Under the pieces are notes generated by a model. That model was given only the letters and a program-made list of their open reading frames with translations, searched no databases and had not been told where the DNA came from. This document shows, piece after piece, positions 21,239 through 26,305 of a DNA stretch of 26,305 nt. How positions within the stretch are numbered: the stretch's first letter is position 1; the number at the start of each line of letters is the position of its first letter. Location: assembly GCA_027371625.1 (NCBI GenBank), contig DAHXMQ010000166.1, forward strand, positions 1-26,305, given 5' to 3'. Origin of the DNA: Candidatus Methanoperedentaceae archaeon. Its GTDB lineage: Archaea; Halobacteriota; Methanosarcinia; Methanosarcinales; Methanoperedenaceae. A program made the translations under genes and the position numbers.

Positions 21239-21637
21239 TGCAAATTCAGGGTGATCACCACAAACTGTCAGATCAGACAGAACGGAAAGCTTGTAATGGG
21301 TAAGGGCATAGCACTGCAGGCACGAGAACGATATCCGGGGATAGACTATACGCTCGGCAAGCTGGTAGCTGCAGGTGGAAACCATGTCTATGTGCTGCAT
21401 GAAGAGGGGATAGTAAGCTTCCCGACAAAGTGGGACTGGCGCAGGCAGTCTGATCTTGAACTTATCAGGCGCAGCGCCCTGGAGCTTTCTCATCTCCTGC
21501 GCAGTGTACTTCGCAAAGAGGATACTGTCCTGCTGCCGCCACCAGGCTGCGGTAACGGCGGGCTCATGTGGAAAGATGTTAAGCCCGTCATTGCACCGCT
21601 ATTGGACCACCATTATATTGTAGTACATTACGCTTAA
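21203..21637 (+). CDS. Macro-domain protein, TARG1/DarG-like
   Basis: 144 aa, a single macro domain. It has VITTNCQIRQNGKLVMGKGI (about residues 17-36) with GKGIALQAR contacting ADP-ribose in relatives, a strand VYVLHEEGIVSFPTK, and LLPPPGCGNGGLMWKDV (about 111-127), the distal ribose-phosphate loop. The GKGIALQ plus GCGNGGL-W combination is that of the TARG1/ALC1-like branch, which includes DarG antitoxins and de-ADP-ribosylating enzymes. No DarT ADP-ribosyltransferase is visible nearby. The gene lies upstream of the helicase and SLOG-2. Role: hydrolysis or sensing of ADP-ribose on macromolecules, by analogy. Confidence 0.85.
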   Translation: MRELEGDIWDMPCKFRVITTNCQIRQNGKLVMGKGIALQARERYPGIDYTLGKLVAAGGNHVYVLHEEGIVSFPTKWDWRRQSDLELIRRSALELSHLLRSVLRKEDTVLLPPPGCGNGGLMWKDVKPVIAPLLDHHYIVVHYA

Positions 21638-21642
21638 AAATA

Positions 21643-21671
21643 GTTTCCTTTTCTGAAAAAAATCCACACAA
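21643..21671 (+). promoter_or_regulatory. Intergenic module copy 4
   Basis: GTTTCCTTTTCTGAAAAA, then AAT and CCACACAA (21664-21671). No gene starts within 50 nt; instead a highly structured region follows. Confidence 0.52.
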
Positions 21672-21676
21672 TTATC

Positions 21677-21791
21677 CGAACGAGCGCTCCTTTAAACGAA
21701 TATAGAACAAATCTTTTCTGGCAACAAAAGCTCGTTCGACACCACCACCAGAGATGCTCTGCTGCGTCTGGATGCAGTGCAGCAGGGCATC
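21677..21791 (+). ncRNA. Structured intergenic segment, candidate RNA or leader
   Basis: The 324-nt gap before the helicase has no convincing gene. It holds a 9-bp perfect dyad, CGAACGAGC (21677-21685) and GCTCGTTCG (21730-21738), and next to it a 13-bp hairpin, GATGCTCTGCTGC (21753-21765) with GCAGCAGGGCATC (21779-21791), one G-U pair and a 13-nt loop. Module copy 4 lies just upstream. A small RNA, a helicase mRNA leader or a DNA site such as an origin are all possible. A TATA-like GTATATAA occurs at about 21869-21876. Confidence 0.42.
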
Positions 21792-21961
21792 CAACTTTTC
21801 TATAACGCATACAAACAGCTAATTCAAGACAAAGTCATAGTTTCGGCGCTGTTTTTTTTATCAAAACTGTATATAATCGTTAGAAATCCAGCATTTTTTA
21901 TCATTATACGCACAATGCTGCAGATAAGAAAATCTATCCAGACAACATTTTGTGGTTTCAA

Positions 21962-24001
21962 ATGCATCCGATACAACAAGAACTGGCTAAGGCATTCTTA
22001 ATTGCTCTTGAAGGCGAACTCCGAGTAGCCGAGAGCAAGAATAATATCGAGTATCGCCTTACGAATATCAAAAAAACCGGCAGAACTGTCTTTGAAGGCA
22101 AATGTGCAGTAGATAACCGTCCGAAAAAAGGTTGTCTCATTAAGCCCGTCTTTTCATTTGATAATGATTTCCAGTTCCGTGTAGAGAATGTCTCCGAAAA
22201 TGAGGGGAATTGTATTGTAACCTTCAGCCCTAAGAACGGAAATGGAAATTGCGGCATACCTGATAGCAGTTTATTATTTAGAGAGGCTATCGAATCCAGT
22301 AATTTTGAAAAAATGGCTATTTCGACGAGGGAGTTAGGCATGTCAGGGAAATTGCATGCCAGAGTTCTTTTAGGTAACCAGCCTCTTTCGCCTCTTGTTG
22401 AGCTTAATAACTTCATACCATTTAAGGAAAAGCTGAACAAATACCAGTACAGTGCAGTTGTGATGGCACTGACGCATCAACTCGCTCTCGTTCAGGGTCC
22501 TCCGGGCACGGGAAAAACTTTAGTTGCTGCCGAACTCTCCCTTCAGCATAACGAGCTGGGAAGAAAAGTTCTCATGGCGGCGAAGACTAATAAGGCAGCC
22601 GATGTGATGGCAAGAGCCGTGATCAAGCACATTGAGACTACGAATGCGCCCAAGGAACTGCTTGATAAAATTCTCAGGCTTGGAGTTAAGGAAAAAATAT
22701 CGCCTGACCTTGAGAAATACACCCTTGAATATAAGATAGGACAGCATGCATCTTATCCTGAACTTATCGCATTGAAAAATCAAAAAAACACATCAATTGA
22801 GGAGATTGATGAAACCAAAGCAAAAGTTCAAAAGATCGATGAATTCATTGGTAAAGATAGAGCAGCTGCGTTTCTGCGTAATCCTCTTGCTGAGATGAAA
22901 AAACTCAGGCTTCAACAGAGACTCGAAGAACTCAACCATAACATTGAGATCATCGATGCTAAGTACTGGAAACTCAGCACCGAAATAAAAGATTACATCA
23001 TTAAAAACGCACCTATAATCATAACCACTTCCTATCAATGCCCGCGGGCTGAGTTAAAAGGTATTGAATTCGGCGCATTGATATTCGATGAAGCGTCCCA
23101 GGCGACTGTGCCTGAGGCTGCTATGGCGCTCGTCAAGCTGAAAGACGATGGATTTCTGACTGTAATCGGCGACCATAAGCAGCTTGGACCCATTGTCATG
23201 AGCGACCACACTATCCTGAAGAATTCGCTGTACGATCTGCTGCAGAGGCGCATCCTGGATGATAAGGACACGCCGCCCAACAAGAGAGCCAGGCTCACGC
23301 TCAGGAAACAGTACAGGATGCACCCCGATATTGCCGAGATATGCAAGGTTCTTGCTTATCCTGAAGGACTTGAATCCGCCAATCTTGATAAGACTCTGAG
23401 AACAGACGCATCGAAATTGAATGGATGCTGGCAGGACAAAGCTATCAATCCCGACAATGCTGTCGTTTTCGTTTCAACTGAAGACGTGGCAACCCAGGAG
23501 ACCAAAGATAAATGCGGCAGCTCTCTTAACGTCAAGGAGGTTGAGACCATTGATAATATCGTCCAGCGCCTGGAAGAGGTTGGAGTACTTCCCTCGCAGA
23601 TAGCAATAATTTCTGCTTATAAGGGGCAAAGAGAGCTTATTAGCGATACAATCAAGAAATATTCTATCGGCACGGTCGACAGTTTCCAGGGTGATGAGAA
23701 TGATGTCGTCATATTCGGGATTACCCGAGACAACATGCAGGGCGCAGTCGGGTTCATGAAAGACCCGAACAGGCTGAATGTAGCCGTATCCAGAGCGCGC
23801 AAGAAACTTATAATCGTTGGCAACAGGAAAAGCCTCTCAAGCTACGTCAAGAATGCTGTATTTACGAAGTTTCTCGGAGCCGTGAGCAAGAACGTTGTTG
23901 TGATTCCTGCGCCCGAGATAACAGACGAAATGGTTTTCAATCATATTGATAATGAAACAACCAGACAGACAACCGGTGATGTAGATGATAGAAATACATG
24001 A
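21962..24001 (+). CDS. SF1B DNA/RNA helicase, Dna2/UPF1-like
   Basis: 679 aa from ATG 21962; the TTG at 21950 is less likely. ATP-dependent helicase with all motifs: I/Walker A QGPPGTGKT (about 178-186), II FDEASQA (about 375), III GDHKQLGP (about 403), IV-type RKQYRMHPDI (about 449), V VDSFQGDENDVV (about 573) and VI NVAVSRARKKL (about 606). Residues 1-150 form a beta-rich N-terminal domain, and a helical insertion with charged coils (about 220-355) lies between motifs I and II, as in AAA_11/AAA_12 proteins. No RecB-like nuclease motif is seen, so it is a helicase only. It overlaps SLOG-2 by 17 bp, so the two are coupled. Confidence 0.93.
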   Translation: MHPIQQELAKAFLIALEGELRVAESKNNIEYRLTNIKKTGRTVFEGKCAVDNRPKKGCLIKPVFSFDNDFQFRVENVSENEGNCIVTFSPKNGNGNCGIPDSSLLFREAIESSNFEKMAISTRELGMSGKLHARVLLGNQPLSPLVELNNFIPFKEKLNKYQYSAVVMALTHQLALVQGPPGTGKTLVAAELSLQHNELGRKVLMAAKTNKAADVMARAVIKHIETTNAPKELLDKILRLGVKEKISPDLEKYTLEYKIGQHASYPELIALKNQKNTSIEEIDETKAKVQKIDEFIGKDRAAAFLRNPLAEMKKLRLQQRLEELNHNIEIIDAKYWKLSTEIKDYIIKNAPIIITTSYQCPRAELKGIEFGALIFDEASQATVPEAAMALVKLKDDGFLTVIGDHKQLGPIVMSDHTILKNSLYDLLQRRILDDKDTPPNKRARLTLRKQYRMHPDIAEICKVLAYPEGLESANLDKTLRTDASKLNGCWQDKAINPDNAVVFVSTEDVATQETKDKCGSSLNVKEVETIDNIVQRLEEVGVLPSQIAIISAYKGQRELISDTIKKYSIGTVDSFQGDENDVVIFGITRDNMQGAVGFMKDPNRLNVAVSRARKKLIIVGNRKSLSSYVKNAVFTKFLGAVSKNVVVIPAPEITDEMVFNHIDNETTRQTTGDVDDRNT

Positions 24002-24482
24002 TGCAGATGATGAAGTGAATACGATTGCCTTTACGGGGCACAGGTACGTTATGGAGGATGAGATGGCTGCCGCGCTCGGAGAAGTCGCTAAGAGATTCAA
24101 AAATGCCGTCTGGATATGCGGCGGTGCGATTGGCGTGGATTCGTATGCTGCAAGATATGCCATGGTACACCACATTCCATACAGGCTGATTCTCCCATTC
24201 GCGCCGGAGGTTATGTCGAAGTACTGGAGTGATGCACAGAAAAAGTTGCTACAGGATACTATTGCGCATGCCATGGACGTGCAGGTGTTATCACCGGTCT
24301 ATGATGTCAAGTATTATCAATTGCGAAACATAGCTATGGTGGATGCTGCTCAGGTTCTTATTGCATTCTTTGACGGCACCTCGGGCGGTACTGCGAATTG
24401 CGTCAGGTATGCAAAATTTAAACGATATAATATCGTACAATACCCTGGTCCTTATAGAGGCACGGGAAGAATCAGGCTTTGA
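23985..24482 (+). CDS. SLOG-superfamily nucleotide-binding protein 2
   Basis: 165 aa, paralogue of the protein at 19498: IAFTGHRYVME, WICGGAIGVDSYAARYAMVH, LPFAPEVMSKYWSDAQKK and FFDGTSGGTANCVRYAKF are all shared. The N-terminus adds a short acidic lead (MIEIHDADDEVN), and the C-terminus is shorter and less basic. Its start is inside the last codons of the helicase gene, which implies joint expression and probably joint function. A hairpin terminator follows 14 nt after the stop. Ligand unknown; the two glycine-rich loops suggest a nucleotide. Confidence 0.85.
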   Translation: MIEIHDADDEVNTIAFTGHRYVMEDEMAAALGEVAKRFKNAVWICGGAIGVDSYAARYAMVHHIPYRLILPFAPEVMSKYWSDAQKKLLQDTIAHAMDVQVLSPVYDVKYYQLRNIAMVDAAQVLIAFFDGTSGGTANCVRYAKFKRYNIVQYPGPYRGTGRIRL

Positions 24483-24495
24483 CAGGGATTATCGG

Positions 24496-24532
24496 AAAGG
24501 GATGCACAGGAAAATGCTGTTCATCCCTTTTT
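24496..24532 (+). terminator. Hairpin terminator after the helicase/SLOG-2 operon
   Basis: AAAGGGATG (24496-24504) pairs perfectly with CATCCCTTT (24522-24530), extended by ACAG/CTGT inside the loop, and is followed by more T. The position right after SLOG-2 fits transcript termination or 3'-end protection. Confidence 0.7.
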
Positions 24533-24537
24533 GCGGC

Positions 24538-24584
24538 GCAGAGCCGCCCAATGTGCTGGTCGTAAGACCAGTGATTCCCAGCCG
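24538..24584 (+). repeat. Partial duplicate of the downstream tRNA-like gene
   Basis: GCAGAGC, then GTGCTGGTC and AGTGATTCCCAGCCG are shared with the tRNA-like gene at 24646-24734, in the same order and spacing, covering the D arm through the start of the variable arm. The central stem CTGGTC-GTAA-GACCAG is perfect here. Acceptor and T arms are missing. Confidence 0.65.
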
Positions 24585-24645
24585 AACATTACATTACTTT
24601 ATTGTCTTCCTAAATAAAGCCTTCCTTAAACCTACTTCCATTCAT

Positions 24646-24734
24646 GCCGTGGTGGCAGAGCGGCTTAACGTGCTGGTCTGATAAAACAGTGATTCCCAGC
24701 CGGAATCGCATGGGTTCGAATCCCATCCACGGCG
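24646..24734 (+). tRNA. Class II tRNA-like gene, isotype uncertain
   Basis: The acceptor stem GCCGTGG/CCACGGC is perfect (7 bp), followed by TG, a GCA/TGC D-stem, a long variable arm GATTCC-CAGCC-GGAATC, and a perfect T-arm ATGGG-TTCGAAT-CCCAT, with discriminator G. A long variable arm means Leu or Ser type. The anticodon arm is poor: CTGGT-CTGATAA-AACAG has a mismatch and would read GAT, which does not suit class II. The gene may be decayed or an unusual suppressor-like or regulatory tRNA mimic. No CCA is encoded. Confidence 0.6.
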
Positions 24735-24824
24735 CATCTCCCGGCTGTGGTCAGGGGCACCATAACGCCCCGTCTTTCAAATAGTAACGCCAAAACTCCC
24801 AGACATGCAGATGGTGATGATACA

Positions 24825-25022
24825 ATGACGCATGGAAAATGTTCGAAATGCGGCGCGCCCGTCGTGCCACTCTCACTGGGCTCCTCAATCAACCACTGCC
24901 CGAGTACCGAGCATGTGTACATGGAATGCTCCTGTGGGCATCAGATGAAGCCTGAAGCGCACTTCGTGAAAGGCAAGGGCATGCAATTCTGGTACTGCCT
25001 TCACTGCCATATACGGAGATAA
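24825..25022 (+). CDS. Zinc-ribbon protein (65 aa)
   Basis: ATG 24825 is preferred because GGTGATG lies just upstream and the protein then begins MTHGKCSKCGAPVVPL. It has three knuckles: CSKCG (6-10), a CPSTEH segment, CSCGHQM (about 36-42) and CLHCHIRR at the C-terminus, so one or two zinc sites. The extension back to 24747 overlaps the region just after the tRNA-like gene and is not favoured. Function unknown. Confidence 0.65.
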   Translation: MTHGKCSKCGAPVVPLSLGSSINHCPSTEHVYMECSCGHQMKPEAHFVKGKGMQFWYCLHCHIRR

Positions 25023-25063
25023 GAAGAAGAGAGAATAACAGTGTCAAAAACAGATGATAAAAA

Positions 25064-25231
25064 ATGGTAAACAAATTGCATATAGAAAGTAAAGATGGTG
25101 TGCATACCCTTTGTGGTAGGCATATTAAAGACCTTCCCGGAACAAAAGACATAAGCAGGGAAAATGTCTGCATCGTATGTGAAAAAATACAGCTTGGAAT
25201 TTGGGGATTGCCATGGCAGCTTTGTGATTAG
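25064..25231 (+). CDS. 55-aa Cys/His protein
   Basis: ATG 25064 opens MVNKLHIESKDGVHTLCGRH and continues to CIVCEKIQ and a tryptophan-containing end (GIWGLPWQLCD). CGRH and CIVC are separated by about 18 residues, so one zinc site is likely. An overlapping longer frame from 25164 is a shadow over this part. Family not recognised. Confidence 0.62.
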   Translation: MVNKLHIESKDGVHTLCGRHIKDLPGTKDISRENVCIVCEKIQLGIWGLPWQLCD

Positions 25232-25286
25232 GATGAAGCCGTGTCATTCATTTCTTAATCAACATTGTTCCATACAAATCAGTGCA

Positions 25287-25433
25287 ATGAGTCTTCTCCA
25301 ATACGAGCCTCCTGGAAAGATGAGCAGGCAGCGGTTTCCAACCACACTCCCTCCAAAGCTTTTCTCGGGAACTGCTGCTTCATTGATCACTTATGGTAAT
25401 AAAGCCATTTGTGCTATTAAGGATTTAACATAA
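25287..25433 (+). CDS. 48-aa hypothetical protein
   Basis: ATG 25287 is placed 9 nt after CCATACAA (25270-25277), the same arrangement as other genes here. The product is basic, begins MSLLQYEPPGKMSRQRF, and ends with a mostly hydrophobic stretch (AASLITYGNKAICAI). The frame is open back to 25164 but that part overlaps the 55-aa gene. Evidence is the motif and the open frame only. Confidence 0.42.
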   Translation: MSLLQYEPPGKMSRQRFPTTLPPKLFSGTAASLITYGNKAICAIKDLT

Positions 25434-25454
25434 AAATCACCATACAAATTGACG

Positions 25455-25499
25455 GCGATCCGAATATCACTCACACTTCACATACCATATTCGGACCGC
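25455..25499 (+). ncRNA. Hairpin following a CCATACAA element, with T-rich tail
   Basis: GCGATCCGAATAT (25455-25467) pairs with ATATTCGGACCGC (25487-25499) with one mismatch across a 19-nt loop. CCATACAA lies 7 nt upstream (25440-25447), and T-rich tracts follow (25501-25530). Either a short RNA with its own promoter, or the terminator of the preceding small gene. Confidence 0.45.
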
Positions 25500-25580
25500 T
25501 ATTTCTCTTTTCTTCTTTTTAACTTTTTTGCTCTTTCAGTAAAATAAAATCCAACTTCTATACAATTCCCTGCAATAAAC

Positions 25581-25615
25581 GGCATGCATTACAACTAAGA
25601 ACCAAACAGCATGCC
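25581..25615 (+). promoter_or_regulatory. Leader hairpin before the 25630 gene
   Basis: GGCATGC (25581-25587) and GCATGCC (25609-25615) form a 7-bp stem directly upstream of the ribosome binding site AGAGGTGAATTAAC. CTATACAA is at 25558-25565. The stem ends about 3 nt before the AGGTGA, so folding could affect ribosome access. Confidence 0.45.
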
Positions 25616-25629
25616 AGAGGTGAATTAAC

Positions 25630-26019
25630 ATGAGTAAAGAGAATATGGTTGTCATGCGCCAGAGCGCGGGCAATGACTTGATACATGCAGGCGCTGGATT
25701 CGTAGATACTGTGAACACGAAGTTCGGTGAGAGACCCGTTATACATCTCCGACCGAACGGCGCCGCAAGGACTGAGAAAGGACAGCATATCCTCGTCTTC
25801 GCGGGTAAGGAAATGCAGCATCTTCCTGAGGATATCATCGTGCACGGTGACGTTGCAAGCAAGAACCCACAATATGTGGTCTATGCTGGAGATGCACCCG
25901 TCGGCTCAGGATGGCTCAAGCAGGGTAAGAAAGAGTTCCTGTCGCTTGTATTGAACAAGTCCGTTGATAGTGACAGGCTAACAGTGTTTCCCCGTGCACC
26001 ATCGGACGCCGCGGAGTGA
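25630..26019 (+). CDS. Unknown 129-aa protein
   Basis: AGAGGTGAATTAACATG gives a clear start. The protein alternates short strands and turns (GERPVIHLRPNGAART, GQHILVFAGKEM, NPQYVVYAGDAPVGSGWL) and ends in a less ordered tail. No cysteines, signal peptide or membrane segments are seen. The repeated VFAG/VYAG pattern suggests a small beta domain. The leader hairpin and CTATACAA element suggest regulated single-gene expression. Family not recognised. Confidence 0.72.
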   Translation: MSKENMVVMRQSAGNDLIHAGAGFVDTVNTKFGERPVIHLRPNGAARTEKGQHILVFAGKEMQHLPEDIIVHGDVASKNPQYVVYAGDAPVGSGWLKQGKKEFLSLVLNKSVDSDRLTVFPRAPSDAAE

Positions 26020-26055
26020 GAGCAAACTTTTCTCTCTTTTTTCTTTTCAATCATA

Positions 26056-26085
26056 GTTTGTTTTTCTGAAAAAATCAGCCATACA
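26056..26085 (+). promoter_or_regulatory. Intergenic module copy 5
   Basis: GTTTGTTTTTCTGAAAAA, then ATCAG and CCATACA (26079-26085). No protein gene follows; the hairpin with CCTCC loop starts 6 nt later. Confidence 0.6.
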
Positions 26086-26135
26086 GGGTTTCGGTTAGCT
26101 GTTCCTCCTTAGCTGACCGTCCTCCTATTTTTTTC
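26086..26135 (+). ncRNA. Candidate small RNA with anti-Shine-Dalgarno loop
   Basis: CGGTTAGCT (26092-26100) and AGCTGACCG (26111-26119) form a 9-bp stem with one G-U pair. The 10-nt loop GTTCCTCCTT exposes CCTCC, and a second TCCTCC follows the stem just before a run of seven T. Upstream is module copy 5 in promoter position, downstream a T-tract terminator. CCUCC is complementary to GGAGG ribosome binding sites. Confidence 0.45.
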
Positions 26136-26170
26136 ACTTTATAATGCCATGACTGAAGAACAATGTGGAG

Positions 26171-26305
26171 TGAACCCCATTTTGTGGACAACCAGTTAAG
26201 AAACTTCTCAATTTAAAACCTCCCTTCAGATTTTTCAAATTCTTCAGGAGTGACGTACCCGATAGACGAATGAACCCGCTTTTTATTGTACACCACTTCT
26301 ATGAA
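26171..26305 (-). mobile_element. Right end of an IS3-family insertion sequence (partial)
   Basis: The end begins TGAACCCCATTTTGTGGACA at 26171, the TG...GGACA style of IS3-family terminal repeats, 42 nt outside the transposase stop codon. The rest lies beyond the window. The flanking target duplication cannot be checked without the other end. Confidence 0.8.
26213..26305 (-). CDS. IS3-family transposase (OrfB), C-terminal 30 residues
   Basis: Read on the minus strand the frame gives FIEVVYNKKRVHSSIGYVTP, then EEFEKSEGRF and stop. YN-x-x-R-x-HSS-x-GY-x-xPxEFE is the signature at the end of IS3-family DDE integrase domains, following the catalytic Glu. It is the only minus-strand gene in the window and the only transposase. 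Confidence 0.88.
   Translation of the reverse strand, partial: FIEVVYNKKRVHSSIGYVTPEEFEKSEGRF

Noticed and set aside
21777..22001. 74-codon frame before the helicase
   Set aside because: Begins inside the 13-bp hairpin, lacks a ribosome binding site and overlaps the helicase start in another frame; the hydrophobic content comes from T-rich DNA.
24646..24734. Calling the tRNA as Ile (GAT)
   Set aside because: The loop would read GAT, but the long variable arm belongs to Leu/Ser-type tRNAs and the anticodon stem has a mismatch, so no isotype is assigned.
25164..25286. N-terminal extension of the 25287 gene
   Set aside because: It overlaps the 55-aa Cys/His gene in another frame; the CCATACAA element supports the later ATG.
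1..26305. CRISPR array or rRNA
   Set aside because: No regularly spaced repeats of 25-40 bp and no rRNA-like conserved segments were seen on either strand.

Overview
This 26.3 kb window reads as part of an accessory element (plasmid, virus-like or Borg-like) or an integrated island of a euryarchaeon, most plausibly in the methanogen/ANME (Methanosarcinales, 'Ca. Methanoperedens'-type) lineage. The grounds are: two copies of the euryarchaeal RPA plus RPA-associated protein (COG3390) gene pair; archaeal TATA boxes about 25 nt upstream of leaderless starts; oligo-T terminators; GGTGA-type ribosome binding sites; AbrB/PIN and UPF0175/DUF3368 toxin-antitoxin pairs; and acylphosphatase-fold proteins. 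The host assignment is inference. Essentially every gene is on the + strand. The only minus-strand gene is the 3' end of an IS3-family transposase that enters at the right edge. There is no rRNA, ribosomal protein, core metabolic gene or CRISPR array.

Region by region. (a) 1-3.4 kb: a perfect 22-bp palindrome beside a TATA-like stretch, two small Cys-rich ORFs, then a tightly overlapping operon of unknown proteins in which a ~48-residue domain occurs three times across two genes. (b) 3.4-4.9 kb: a solitary beta-class DNA methyltransferase with an N-terminal winged helix, an acylphosphatase-like protein and a coiled-coil protein with an in-frame tandem repeat. (c) 4.9-9.7 kb: small unknown genes, including a two-TM protein, zinc ribbons, a DUF6573-like protein, one probable frameshift and one gene reduced to its two ends. 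(d) 9.9-16.3 kb: a single-stranded-DNA management region, RPA-A/RPAP-A, two DNA-binding paralogues, a secreted protein, then RPA-B/RPAP-B, each block closed by a strong T-tract. (e) 16.3-18.5 kb: a zinc ribbon, a fused acylphosphatase-coiled-coil protein, an unknown 275-aa protein and an orphan winged helix resembling the C-terminus of RPAP-A. (f) 18.6-24.5 kb: a candidate conflict island, UPF0175/PIN, SLOG-1, AbrB/PIN, a truncated copy of the macro-gene leader, a DarG/TARG1-type macro domain protein, an SF1B Dna2/UPF1-like helicase and SLOG-2, ending in a hairpin terminator. (g) 24.5-26.3 kb: a class II tRNA-like gene with a partial duplicate upstream, small zinc and unknown genes, several hairpins (one presenting CCTCC in its loop) and the IS3 end.

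How it may work together. The RPA pairs, winged-helix proteins, helicase and methyltransferase suggest replication, repair and self-marking of the element's own DNA. The TA modules, macro domain and SLOG proteins suggest nucleotide- or ADP-ribose-based conflict or maintenance functions. A recurring intergenic module (T-rich, TTTTCTGAAAA, AT-rich, CCATACAA) sits in front of many transcription units and may tie them into one regulon. The links between genes are inferred from order and motifs only.
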